Shown here: positions 9,490-20,000 of the stretch, piece after piece
How positions within the stretch are numbered: position 1 is the stretch's first letter
Layout of the letters: each line of letters starts with the position of its first letter
Source: Trachelipus rathkii
Taxonomy: Eukaryota > Arthropoda > Malacostraca > Isopoda > Trachelipodidae
Assembly: GCA_015478945.1 (NCBI GenBank)
Contig: JABUQX010007539.1
Coordinates: 10,001 to 30,000, forward strand
DNA: 20,000 nt
Direction: 5' to 3'
The notes under the pieces: model-generated
What the model was told of the DNA's origin: nothing
What the model saw: the letters and a program-made list of their open reading frames with translations, nothing else
Database searches by the model: none
Position numbers and translations under genes: made by a program

Positions 9490-10530
9490 ATGGTGCAAGA
9501 ATGAAAAGGTATTTTGGAGATGAGGTCATTAGTAAGGAGGAGGTAAAAATGAGAAAGTTGAAGAATGGTAAATCTGCAGGTATAGATGAAATTACTGGTG
9601 AAATGATCAAGAACGGAGGTGAGATGGTGATTGATTGGATTTGGAAGTTGTGTAACAAAGCGTTTATGGAGGGTATAGTTCTAGGGATTGGAGGAGAGCA
9701 GTAATAGGTACACTAAGGGCTCGCGGGGAATAAGAGGTAACTGGGACTTATAGGGAAATAATTTATTAGTGTTGTAGGTAAGATATGTGCTGGTATTTTG
9801 GTCAGAGTGCGTCAGTCACTGAAGAACTGATTGGTGAAAGATTGCATTTAGAAGTGGTAGAGGGAATGTGGATCAAATCTTTACATTGAAAGTAACAAAT
9901 GATTGATAAAATGAGAGAAGAAAAATAAATTTACCGGTAATTAGGATTTGCGGATTTGCAAGTCGTATGATAGGATTAATAGGGAAGCTAAACGGCAGGT
10001 GCTAGTGATATATGGTGAGGTGGTAGGCTTCTGAATGGGATCAAAAGTATGTATAACGATAGTGAAGCGTGTGTAAAAATAAATGGAGTCGAAAGTGATT
10101 GGTTTAGTATTAATAGCGGAGTGAGGCAGGGATGTGTTATGTCTCCTTGGTTATTCGATTTGTATATGGATGGGATTATGAAAGAATTAGAGGTGGGGGT
10201 AGCAGGGGATGGTGGAATGATGAAGAATGGGAGAGAGAGTGGAGGGTGCCCTACCTATTATATGCGCATGATTTGGTTTTGTGTGGAGAATCTGAGGAGA
10301 ATTTGAGAGGATTGGTAGAGAGATTTGGCAGGGTGTGTAAAAGGAGGGGTTTGAAAATAAACGTAGATAAGAGTAAGGTTATGGTTGTGAGTGAGAACAG
10401 TCCTCGGTGTGAAATGTCAGAGTTTAAATATTTAGGATATATGTTGATGATGCAGTATTATAGGAAAGTTGTGAATAGCAGGAAGGTGGCTGGTGCAATC
10501 AAATCCTTGGTGGATGTAAAGGGACCAAGT
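9488..10530 (+). pseudogene. LINE reverse transcriptase remnant, copy A
   Basis: The first piece (to 9704) reads RKLKNGKSAGIDEITGEMIK and WIWKLCNKAFMEG, the usual RT entry of LINEs. Frame is lost through 9705-10040, where FADLQVVYDRI-like sequence (Asp codon 9953-9955) marks motif A. The piece 10049-10306 has SGVRQGCVMSPWLF (motif B, from 10115). A frameshift near 10210-10250 leads to VPYLLYAHDLVLCGE: the YADD catalytic box is YAHD (10261-10272), with His replacing the first Asp. The thumb region follows with GLKINVDKSKVMVV and EFKYLGYML. Stops and frame changes make it inactive. Confidence 0.82.
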
Positions 10531-10539
10531 CTTGAGTGA

Positions 10540-10998
10540 GCTAGAATCTTACATGAGGGTATGTTGTTTTCTGTGTTAATGTATAGTAGTGAGACTATGA
10601 TCAGGGATAAGAGGTATAGATCTAAAGTACAATGTGTTCAGAAGGAATTGATAAAATGAGGAATGAACGTATTAGAGAGTTGTGTGGTGTGATTAAAGGG
10701 GTAAATGAGAGAATAAATGAAAGTAGGCCCTATGCTGAGATGCTTTGGTCATGTGGAAAGGATGGAGGATAGTCGGTTGGTTAAGTGAATGTATAATGGT
10801 GAGTGTGCTGTGAATCAATCGGCCGGGAGACCGAAGAAAATGTGGATCGAGTCAGTAAAGGAATGCCTGGAGGAGAGAAATGTGAGTTTGGCAGAGGCGA
10901 GAAGAAAGGTGCATAATAGGAGTGAATGGCGCTGTTTTGTGTGGGGGTATGGTTGTGACCCACCTGGAAAAGGGATGAACCCTACATTGAAGAGATGA
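10540..10998 (+). pseudogene. LINE C-terminal region remnant, copy A
   Basis: After RT the sequence reads, in changing frames, HEGMLFSVLMYSSETM, YRSKVQCVQ and IRELCGVIKGVNERINES. It ends in the piece 10789-10998 with SAGRPKKMWIESVKECLEE and EARRKVHNRSEWR. The GRPKxxWxESVK block is a frequent C-terminus of arthropod endonuclease-RT LINEs. The frame ends at 10998 and the 3' UTR follows. Confidence 0.75.
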
Positions 10999-11206
10999 TA
11001 TAGTGAGAGTCCTTCGCGGTCTTGTGAAGCTATAGGGTGGATTTTTTGACTGTGATGAGTTCTCACTAATAGATATAAAGGGGGCGGTAAGGCTGGGTTT
11101 TCTTTTTGACTTGCGTCATATACTTCTACTACTTTTCTGTTTCCAGTTCATGCTACGCACCTTACCTCAGTCTTGTGGGATGATGATGATGGTGGTGATG
11201 GTGATA

Positions 11207-11210
<4 letters not shown>
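10991..11210 (+). other. LINE 3' UTR, copy A
   Basis: About 220 bases shared with copies B and C. Landmarks are GAAGCTATAGGGTGGATTTT, GAGTTCTCACTAA, GGGCGGTAAGGCTGGG and CTCAGTCTTGTGGG, then a GATG/GGTG-rich tail. Confidence 0.7.
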
Positions 11211-11510
<300 letters not shown>

Positions 11511-11600
11511 TAGTGATGAGCAAATGCTTGGTTATGAATTGGGCAAATGCCCTGGGCATTTATCTGGTCATTTATCCAAGTTCGCTTTTATACATTTATA
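11511..11600 (+). repeat. Candidate DNA-transposon left end
   Basis: Starts TAGTGATG at the edge of a TA array and contains TTGGGCAAATGCCC (11539-11552), then TGGGCATTTATC and CATTTATCCAAG. The reverse complement of 15407-15519 starts with the same TAGTGATG and, after a short gap, the same TTGGGCAAATGCCC, TGGGC and CATTTAT order. The two are therefore inverted copies, as expected for terminal inverted repeats. (C/T)AGTGATG resembles some hAT-type termini, but I see no transposase. Confidence 0.5.
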
Positions 11601-12033
<433 letters not shown>

Positions 12034-13120
12034 CGAATGAGAATAAGGGGAATCTGCTTAGGATAGTAAATGGGAATGGTACTTTCGTAGCTGATGAAAT
12101 GAATGTGAGGGGTGTGGAGGGAGCACTTCAAAAATCTGCATAACATTGCATCTAATGAAGAGATGATAGTGAATGTGTGTTGGTTTAATGGTACAAGGAG
12201 GAATAAGTATTTTCGGGATGAGGTCATTAGAAAGTAAGAGGTAATGGGTAGAGTGAGAAAGTTACAGAATGGTAAATCTGCTGATATAGATGAAATTACT
12301 GGTGAAATGTTCAGGAATGGAGGCGAGATGGTGATTGATTAGATTTGGAAGTTTTGTAACAAAGCGTTTATGGGGGGTATAGTTCCAAGGGATTGGAGGA
12401 CAGCAGTAATATAAGGGTAAGGAGGATACTGATAACTGTAGGAATTATAGGAAATTAGCTTATTGAGTGTTGTAGAGAAGATATAAACTGGTATTTTGGT
12501 CAGAAAAGAGTGAGTCAGTGACTGAAGGGCGATTGGTGAAGAACAAGTGCATTTAGAAGTGGTAGAAGGGATGTGGTGATCAAATCTTTACATTGAAACA
12601 AATGATGGAGAAAATGAGACGGAAGAAGAAGAATAAATTGTATTTAGGTTTTATGGATTTGCAACAGGTGTATGATAGGATTAATATGAAAGCTCTGTGG
12701 CAGGTGCTACTGAAATATGATAGTGTTGGTGGTAGGCTCCTGGATGAAATCAAAGAAGTATGTATGATGATAGGAAGCGTGTGTAAGAATAAATAAATCA
12801 AAAGTGATTGGTTTAATATTAATAGTGAAGCAGGGATGTGTTATGACTCATTGGTTTTATCCAATTTGTATGTGGATGGGATTATGAAAGAAGTAGAGTA
12901 GGGGTGGCAGGGGATGGTGTTAGAATAATGAAGAATGGAAGAAGAGTGGAGATTGCCCCACCTGTCATATGCAAAATGATTTGGTTTGTGTAGCAAATTT
13001 GAAGAGTTTAAGAAGATTGGTATAGAAATTTGCCATGGTTATAAAAGAAAGAGTTTGAAAGTAAATGTGATAAAAAGTAGGTTATGGTTGTGAGTGAGGA
13101 GCGTCCTCGGTGTGAAGTTG
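12034..13120 (+). pseudogene. LINE reverse transcriptase remnant, copy B
   Basis: Linker sequence ([29 protein letters not shown]) is followed by the RT entry with many stops. The clearest piece, 12593-12796, reads KLYLGFMDLQQVYDRI (motif A, Asp kept) and ALWQVLLKYDSVGGRLLDEI. Motif B is damaged (AGMCYDSLVL in place of RQGCVMSPWLF). The YADD box region (12968-12980) reads TATGCAAAATGAT, a frameshifted and altered form. It is more decayed than copy A over the RT core. Confidence 0.75.
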
Positions 13121-13124
13121 AAGT

Positions 13125-13736
13125 TATGCTAGAAGGCAGCTGGAACAAGTGTCCTAAATTACACAAATAGTATATATTGGATGAAAAATGAACGGATGAT
13201 GCAGACTGTAATAGAAAAGTGGTGAATGGCAGGAAGGTGGCTGGAGCAATTCAATCTTTTGTGGATGTAAAGGGACTAAGTCTTGAGTACGCTAGGGTCT
13301 TACGTGAGGGTATGTTGTTACCTGTGTTAAAGTATAGTAATAACTAATGAGACTATGGTCTGGAATAAGAGATATAGATCTAAAGTACAATGTGTTCAGA
13401 TGGACAATCTTAGGAACGTGTTAGACGTGAGAATTGATAAAATGAGAAATGAGCATATTAGAGAGTTGTGTTGTGTGAAGAAAGGGGTAAATGAGAGAAT
13501 AAATTAAATTACATTGAGATGGATTGGTCATGTGGAAAGGATGGATGATAGTCGGTTGGTTAAGCGGATGTATGGTGGTGAGTGTACTGGGAATCGACCG
13601 GCTGGGAGACCGAAGAAAAAGTGGATTGAGTCAGTAAAGAAATGCCTGGAGGAGAAAAATGTGAGTTTGGAAGAGGCGAGAAGAAAGGTTCATAATAAGA
13701 ATGAATTCTGGTTTTTAGTAGGGGGTAAATGTGGCC
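13125..13736 (+). pseudogene. LINE C-terminal region remnant, copy B
   Basis: Scattered pieces (NGRKVAGAIQSFVDVKGLSL, LREGMLLPVLKYS, KVQCVQMDNLRNVL) lead to the readable block 13514-13744. That block has RWIGHVERMDDSRLVKRMYG, NRPAGRPKKKWIESVKKCLE and EARRKVHNKNEF. This is the best preserved C-terminus of the three copies. Copy B similarity ends at GTGGCCC (about 13730-13736), where a foreign sequence begins. Confidence 0.8.
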
Positions 13737-13819
13737 CCATATAGCCCTGATGAAGAAACTTGCCATGAAATATAGGTGGAGTGGTACATGGTTGGATTAA
13801 AGAGTGGTGGTGGAATAGA

Positions 13820-14757
13820 AAACAGTGTGTACAACTAAATGGCAATGTCATCATGGAAAATAGTGAAGTGGTGTCCCATAGGGTTCAGTGCTGGGGTAAC
13901 TATTGTTCCTCATATACCTAATACCTATATAAATGATTTAGACCAAGGACTTAAATGTAAGGTCTCTAAGTTTGCAGATGATACCAAAGTGGCTACCTCA
14001 GTAGAATAGTGAAGGATGTATAAATATTCAAAATGATCTTGATAAACTTTGGTGGGCAGATAGAGTGCAAAATTCGTAAGGTTCTTCACATAGGTTTCTC
14101 AAATAAAAATTTTAACTATGATATGAATGGGAATTGGCTTGAGTCTGTGGACCAAGAAAAAGATTTAGGTGTGATTATAAGCAGTAATTTGAAAGTAGCT
14201 AATCAGTGTTTGGGAGCAAGAAATAAAGCTAATAAAATGCTGGGCATAATAAATCGTAATGATGTTTACAAGAGCAAGGAAGTTATAAGAAAACTGTATA
14301 ATAGCTATGTTAGACCAGTATTAGAGTATTGCACAAGTTTGGTTTTTTTTTTAAAAAATTAGATATGGTAGGGGGGAGCGGAATGTAGAGACACAAAAAT
14401 GATTTCTGGGTTTGAGGAGAAGGGCTATGAGGAGAGAAGTGAAAGGAGTTAGGAATGTTTTCTGTAGAAGGTGATTTCTCAGAGGGTATATGATACAAGT
14501 CTACAAAAATTTTTACATCTATTTATAATACAGAGACCAATAAATTCTTCATAGTGGAGCACACGGACAGGAGACCAGGGGGGCATAATAGAATTAAGAA
14601 GAAAGCATACCATCTTGATGTAAGAAAGCATTCATTCAGCAAGAGGGTTGTTAAATTTTGGAATTGTTTGCACAGGAAGTTGTTGAGAATGACTCAGAGT
14701 GCAACATTTAAGAAAGGATTGGATAGACATATGGATGGTTTGTGTGTCATATAGTTT
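13820..14757 (+). pseudogene. CR1-like reverse transcriptase C-terminal half
   Basis: QCVQLNGNVI and SGVP-stop-GSVLG (stop TAG 13879-13881 in place of Gln) form motif B. FADDTK at 13971-13988 is the catalytic box with both Asp residues intact. The piece 14033-14362 reads VDQEKDLGVIISSNLKVANQ and IRKLYNSYVRPVLEYC, typical of the region after the CR1 palm. After a T/A-run frameshift near 14345, KELGMFS and NKFFIVEHTDRR are recognisable, then 14554-14754 with LDVRKHSFSKRVVKFWN and the usual final helix. This differs in sequence from copies A-C and is a second LINE family. N-terminal half and endonuclease are missing. Confidence 0.85.
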
Positions 14758-15100
14758 ATTTTAGTAAAGCCAAATTAGCGGGTTTTTAGTTACAGTAGTT
14801 ATTAAGGTTAAACTGCATGTTACTATAAAGTTATTAAAGCTTGTAGTGTGGTTAGCGTGTACTTTACCTATAGTTTTTCTTATAGTTGTAGATTTTATGT
14901 ATACTATATAAGTTATTGAAAAGCCCTAGGATGTTTTATGGTTGCATGAGCATGTTTAGACTTGTGTATACTATGCAAGTTATTGACAAACCCCAGGGTG
15001 CTTGATTTTTATGAACATGTTTGGTGATTGGTTCTGTTAGTTTGACTGGGACAGTCTTGATAAGCCATGTAAGCTTCTTACTGTCTTTATTTCTAATGTT
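14758..15100 (+). other. 3' UTR of the CR1-like fragment, with a 67-base direct repeat
   Basis: Non-coding sequence after the stop near 14752. Two imperfect copies of a segment starting TGTATACTAT lie head to tail at about 14898-14961 and 14965-15030. They share AAGTTATTGA, AAGCCCTAGG versus AACCCCAGGG, and GAGCATGTTT versus GAACATGTTT. Confidence 0.55.
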
Positions 15101-15310
15101 TGACGAGATACCATTGCGAGGGTCTGTTGCGATCCCATTGAAGCTCTAAGGTGGATTTTCTAACTGTAACTAGTTCTCACTAAAGGTCTCTAAAGGGGAC
15201 AGTAAAACAATGTAGCCCTAAACTTACGTCATATTCTTTACACTTTTCTTAACTACGGGTGCATGTTGGCACCCCAGTCTTGGGGAGGAAGGTGGGTGAT
15301 GATATATAAA
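15101..15310 (+). other. LINE 3' UTR, copy B (resumed)
   Basis: GAGGGTCTGTTGCGATCCC, GAAGCTCTAAGGTGGATTTT, TAGTTCTCACTAA and CACCCCAGTCTTGGGG follow the same order as the tails of copies A and C. It ends GGGTGATGATATATAAATAC. Confidence 0.7.
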
Positions 15311-15406
15311 TACAAATACAATACATAAATACAAATGCGAAAAATGCAATAACTTTTTTTTGAAGGTTGATGTGAAATGCTTTCGTCAATAATTCCTTTT
15401 ACTGAT
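15311..15406. other. AT-rich spacer, no gene seen
   Basis: Short AT-rich sequence (ATACAAATACAATAC repeats, then a T run). It may be the inner part of the putative transposon whose right end follows. Confidence 0.4.
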
Positions 15407-15693
<287 letters not shown>

Positions 15694-15697
<4 letters not shown>

Positions 15698-15990
15698 AGA
15701 ATGGTAGGAAGGTGATTGATTTCTGTGAGGAGAGAGATATGTGTGTAAGTAATACTTTCTTTAAACATAGAGTATCCATAAGTATATACAGAAGTTGGTG
15801 TAGGTAGAGATTGGTATCGAAGTGAAAAGTATATGATTGATTTAGTGTTGGTGAAGAGGGAGATATTGAAATTGTGTTGACTGATTATTAAATCAGTTAG
15901 GGGTTTGGAATGGGATTATCGGATCATTATGTTGTTCTATGTAAAATTAAGTTAGTGGGGCTTGGATGGAAGAGGAAGGTGATACAAGGA
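15694..15990 (+). pseudogene. LINE APE-type endonuclease C-terminal remnant, copy C
   Basis: [26 protein letters not shown] and [12 protein letters not shown] (after frameshifts) are the usual order in the exonuclease-endonuclease-phosphatase fold. LSDHYVVLCK contains the catalytic SDH motif (15919-15927). In an active LINE this domain nicks the target DNA for target-primed reverse transcription. The N-terminal half is missing because the copy is truncated at the TA array. Confidence 0.8.
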
Positions 15991-16089
15991 AGTAGGTAAA
16001 ATTAAAGAGTGAGAAGTTAAATTAATAGGGCAAGGTAATAAAGGATAAGTATGTAAGAGAACTCTCGCTAGTAAAACGGACCTATGGAA

Positions 16090-16550
16090 AAAGTTGATAC
16101 TGAAACAAATCTAGGGGCAAATGAAGGAAGCAATTGTTAGTAGTGCAAAGGAAGTGTGTGGATGTGCTAAAGTAGGAAGTAAGAATGTTAACAGCGAATG
16201 GTGGAATGAAGAGGTGATGGTAGCGTTTAAAGGTAAAAAAGAAGCGTGGTTGAATGTTCTAAAAGCAAATGATGAAGTTTCAAAGAAAGATGCTTGGAAT
16301 TATATAAGGAGGAAAAAGAAATACTAAAAGGTGTATACGCTAGGAGAAAACAAGAGGTAAATGAACAGTTTGGAAGGAGGATAAATGAGGACATACAAGG
16401 GAATAGGAAGCTCTTCTGGAAGGAAGCGCGAAAGGTTAAGAATGAGAATAAGGGGAATCTGCTTAGAATAATGAATAGGGATGGTGCTTTGTAACTGATG
16501 AAATGGATGTGAGGGGAGTGTGGAAAGAACACTTCCGAAAATCTGCACAA
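16090..16550 (+). pseudogene. LINE linker between endonuclease and RT, copy C
   Basis: Two overlapping frames (16121-16327 and 16294-16494) give a charged helical region: MKEAIVSSAKEVCG, SEWWNEEVMVAFKGKKEAWL, then ELYKEEKEILKGVYARRKQE and RKLFWKEARKVKNENKGN. The WWNEEV...KKEAW pattern is standard for the segment before the RT in endonuclease-RT LINEs. The copy B break point corresponds to KNENKGN. Confidence 0.8.
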
Positions 16551-16589
16551 TATTAACAGTAATGATGAGGTGTTGATGAATGTGTGCGG

Positions 16590-17680
16590 TTTTGATAGTG
16601 CTGAAAGAATAGGTATTTTGGGATGAGTTATTAGTAAGGGAGGAGGTAATGGGTAGGGTGAGAAAGTTGGAAGAATGGTAAATCCTGCAAGTATATAGAT
16701 GAAATTACTAGTGAAAATGATCAAGAGCGGAGGCCGAGATGGTGATTGATTGGATTTAGGTGTGTAATAAAGCGTTTATGGAGGGTATAGTTCAAGGGAT
16801 TGGAGGAGAACGGTAATAGTACCCTTGTATAAGGGTAAAGGAAAAAGGAACTGTAGAAATTATAGGGGAATAAGTTTATTTAGTGTTGTAGGAAGGTATA
16901 TGCTGATATTTTGGTCGAAGAAATGCGTCGAGTGACTGAGACTGATTGGTGAGGGGAACAAGGTGCGTTTAGGGTGGTAGGATGTGTGGATCAAATCTTT
17001 ACATTGGGAAACAAATGATTGAAAATGAGGAGAAAGAAGAAGAATTTGTATTTAGGTTTTATGGATTTGCAACAGGCGTATGATAAGAGTTAATAGGGAA
17101 GGTTTATGGCAGGTGTTAGTGATATGGTGTTGGTGGTAGGCTTCTGAATGGAATCAAAAGTATGTATGACGATAGTGAAGCGTGTGTAAGAATAAATGGT
17201 GTCAATGGTGATTGGTTTAGGATTAATAGCGGAGTAAGACAGGGTTGTGTTATGTCTCCTTGGTTATTCAATTTGTATATGGATGGGTTATGAAGGAATT
17301 TCGGGGTGGGGATGGCAGGAAATGAGGTGTTAGAATGGTGGAGAATGGAGTTAAGTAGTAGAGGGTGCCTACCTATTATATCTGGATGGATTTGGCTCTG
17401 TGTGACGAATCTGAGAGAGTTTAGAGGATTGATAGAGATTTGGCAGGGTGTGTGAAAGGAGGGGCTTGAAAGTAAACGTGGATAAGAGTAGGTTATGGTT
17501 GTGAGTGAGGACACTCCTCAGTGTGAGTTATGTTAGATGGTGCACCTTCGGCCAAGTGTCTGAGTTTAAATATTTAGGGTATATGTTGGATGAAGAGACG
17601 GACGATGCAGAGTGTAGTAGGAAAGTTGTGAATGGCAGGAAGGTGGCTGAATTGCAATTAAATCGTTGGTGAGTCTTACA
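16590..17680 (+). pseudogene. LINE reverse transcriptase remnant, copy C
   Basis: VIVPLYKGKGKRNCRNYRGI (from 16813) gives the early RT motifs. Motif A reads LGFMDLQQAYDK (Asp codon 17064-17066). Motif B reads RINSGVRQGCVMSPWLFN (about 17220-17272) and is intact. The YADD region (17378-17392) reads YYIWMDLALC, so the catalytic pair is lost. EFKYLGYMLDE and SRKVVNGRKVA follow. At least six frame changes are needed to read it through. Confidence 0.8.
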
Positions 17681-17689
17681 TGAGACTAA

Positions 17690-18190
17690 GTCACTTGAGT
17701 GTGCTAAGGTTATGAGGGTATGTTGTTACCTGTGTTATTGTATGGTAATTGAGACTATGGTCTGGAATAAAGTACAGATCTAAAGTTCAATGTGTTCAGA
17801 TGGACAATGCTAGGGGTGCGTACATAAATATATAATGCTAGGTGTGAAGAATTGATAAGAGAGGAATGAACGTATTAGAGAGTGGTGTGGTGTGAAAAGA
17901 AGGGGTAAATGAGAGAATAAATGAAAGTATCTTGAGATGGGTTTTGGTCATGTGGAAAGGATGTATTATATGTAGGTTGGTTAAATGGATGTATAGTGGT
18001 GAGTGTGTTGGGGAACCGACCGGCTAGGAGATCAAATGAGAAAGAATGGATTGAGTCGGTGAACGAATGTCTGAAGGAGAGAAAGAAATGTGAGTTTGGC
18101 AGAGGCGAGAATAAAAGGTGCATGATAGGAGAGAATGGCGGGGTTTGTATGGGGGCATGGTTGTGGCCCACCTGGGCCAGGATGAACCCT
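17690..18190 (+). pseudogene. LINE C-terminal region remnant, copy C
   Basis: Pieces of MLLPVLLYGN, KVQCVQMDNARG, RIDKRGMNVLES and FGHVERMYYM lead to NRPARRSNEKEWIESVNECL (from about 18005). The GRP of the family motif is changed to ARR. It is shorter and more altered than copy B over the last 60 codons. Confidence 0.68.
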
Positions 18191-18419
18191 TACATTGACG
18201 ATTTACCATAGTGAGGGTCCGTCGCGCGGTCCCATGAAGCTCCTCTAGGGTGGATTTCTGTCTGTGAGGCGAGCTCTCACTAATTAATGGTACAGAGGGG
18301 GAGGCGGTAAGGCTGGGGCTTTCTTTTCTACGCCGTTTGTCATGTTCTCCTACTGCTGTTCTTTTCCGATGCTTGTAGCAGCAAATGTTGAGCTCCAAGG
18401 AAGGTGAAAAAGAAAGAAA

Positions 18420-18420
<1 letters not shown>
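18191..18420 (+). other. LINE 3' UTR, copy C
   Basis: GAGGGTCCGTCGCGCGGTCC, GAAGCTCCTCTAGGGTGGAT, GAGCTCTCACTAA and GGGAGGCGGTAAGGCTGGGG match the tails of copies A and B. The last 40 bases diverge and end in a purine run. Confidence 0.7.
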
Positions 18421-19131
<711 letters not shown>

Positions 19132-19134
<3 letters not shown>

Positions 19135-19374
19135 CTTTTTTTTATAAGTTTCTAATTCCAGTTTATAGTTTTCTAAATATTTTGATTTTCTATATTCATC
19201 CAAAGAATTCCACTTATCACTTGCATATTTGGATTTCTCTGAAAGATAACATTTAATATTCATTTATTTATATGTACAGTATGTTTGAGAAAGTAATGTA
19301 TAAAAACAAATTATTTAACTTCTACAACCCTTATATTGGAATTCTTTTGTCTTTTGTGAGTTGTCAGCTCGTTA
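19132..19374. other. AT-rich spacer, no gene seen
   Basis: AT-rich, non-repetitive sequence. It may include the 3' end of the minus-strand jockey-like fragment to its right, but I find no further protein similarity. Confidence 0.5.
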
Positions 19375-19690
19375 TTAACCAGAGCTCTTTATTTTGAACA
19401 GTTTCTAATTTTTTATCCTTGGTCTGTGATATTACAAGAGCCCAAACAGGTGATGCATAATTTAGGAAGGGGGAGGTTGTATTGTCTGTACACTATTGCA
19501 ATAGTTTATTTTTGTTGGCCAAGGTTTGTTGAGTCAGTGTCTTGATTGCATTTAATTTGCATTGCATTTGTGGGTATTGAAAGTTAATTCTAAGACAGCG
19601 AGTTGTTTGTTGAGGGGGAATTCTATTGCTTGCAAGGTGTATGGAAGGGTGGGTGTTTGATCCTCTTCTGTCCAGGATGATTTGTATAAC
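19375..19690 (-). pseudogene. Jockey-like LINE reverse transcriptase fragment (antisense)
   Basis: On the minus strand, one frame reads NYASPVWALVISQTKDKKLE then TVQNKELWLITS (about 19462 down to 19368). This is the conserved Y-A-x-P-x-W...KL-x-x-VQN-x-x-LR-x-ITG block after the palm of jockey-type RTs. Upstream in the same frame is LNAIKTLTQQTLANKNKLLQ, ending in a stop. A neighbouring frame reads IEFPLNKQLAVLELTFNTH (about 19625 down to 19569), matching the IPLNxxxxxLGVTFD block. Two frames and an internal stop show it is dead. The rest of the RT is not in the window or is beyond recognition. The + strand open frame at 19626-19808 is incidental. Confidence 0.65.

Positions 19691-20000
<310 letters not shown>

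Larger units (their letters stand above)
9488..11210 (+). mobile_element. LINE copy A (5'-truncated endonuclease-RT non-LTR retrotransposon)
   Basis: This copy starts in the linker just before the RT domain and runs to the 3' UTR, whose end is a GATG/GGTG-rich tail (11178-11210) running into TA repeats. It shows the same order of blocks as copies B and C. The clade is not certain: the GRPKKxWIESVK C-terminal block and the NYRGISL motif seen in copy C suggest an RTE- or L2-type endonuclease-RT element. Confidence 0.8.
13737..15100 (+). mobile_element. CR1-like LINE fragment nested in LINE copy B
   Basis: This 1.36 kb block is absent from the matching place in copies A and C. It carries the second half of a CR1-type RT, its C-terminal domain and about 340 bases of 3' UTR. 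Its right edge is placed where TGACGAGATACC begins to match copy C (TGACGATTTACC near 18197). About 24 bases of copy B at the insertion point appear lost. Confidence 0.65.
12034..15310 (+). mobile_element. LINE copy B, interrupted by a CR1-like insertion
   Basis: Starts at GAATGAGAATAAGGGGAATC, which matches copy C from about 16439, so the copy is 5'-truncated in the endonuclease-RT linker. Coding remnants run to about 13736. An unrelated LINE fragment then follows to about 15100, after which the copy B 3' UTR resumes (15101-15300), recognisable by similarity to the tails of copies A and C. Confidence 0.75.
15692..18420 (+). mobile_element. LINE copy C (longest copy)
   Basis: Same family and strand as copies A and B, but truncated further upstream, so it includes the C-terminal part of the endonuclease. 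It continues through linker, RT, C-terminal block and 3' UTR, and ends in GAAAAAGAAAGAAAG before a TA array. Many single-base insertions and deletions break the frame. Confidence 0.82.

Noticed and set aside
16227..16724. 165-codon minus-strand open frame
   Set aside because: It lies opposite the LINE copy C linker and RT entry, which have clear + strand family motifs; the antisense translation is low-complexity.

Overview
The window looks like intergenic, repeat-dominated DNA from an animal, most plausibly a decapod crustacean or related arthropod. The reasons are the very long (TA)n arrays, a GalEa-like Ty1/copia retrotransposon of the type common in crustaceans, and several decayed non-LTR retrotransposons of jockey, CR1 and endonuclease-RT types. 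The organism call is inference. I see no intact host gene, tRNA, rRNA, CRISPR array or bacterial-type operon. Every coding stretch I can recognise is a transposable-element remnant with stops and frameshifts.

Layout. 1-1420: a TA array, a (TTA)n tract, a non-TA island with imperfect 24-38 bp repeats (about 471-630), T-rich DNA, and the C-terminal end of a mariner-like transposase (1071-1300). 1421-1666: a TA array. 1667-9269: a compound copia element with the order LTR, internal region 1, LTR, internal region 2, LTR. Internal region 2 still shows gag (CCHC knuckle), protease (DTG), integrase (HHCC and D..D35E), a GPY/F-like module, RT (HVDD) and RNase H, all broken. Internal region 1 is the same element with about 1.8 kb (gag 3' part, protease, most of integrase) deleted. 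Both share several of the same inactivating mutations.

9321-18420: three head-to-tail, same-strand, 5'-truncated copies (A, B, C) of one endonuclease-RT LINE, separated by TA arrays. Copy C reaches furthest 5' (endonuclease SDH motif). Copy B is interrupted in its 3' UTR by a CR1-like LINE fragment (13737-15100). Copy B is also bracketed by two inverted sequences (11511-11600 and 15407-15519) that look like the ends of a terminal-inverted-repeat DNA transposon rich in GGGCAAATGCCC palindromes. This is the least explained structure in the window.

18421-20000: long TA arrays, two AT-rich single-copy stretches, and a minus-strand jockey-like RT fragment (about 19375-19690).

Nothing here appears to work as a pathway. 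The story is one of layered insertion, local duplication, internal deletion and microsatellite growth at element edges. Sequence comparisons were made by eye, so boundaries are approximate, usually within several bases for LTRs and tens of bases for degraded coding remnants.
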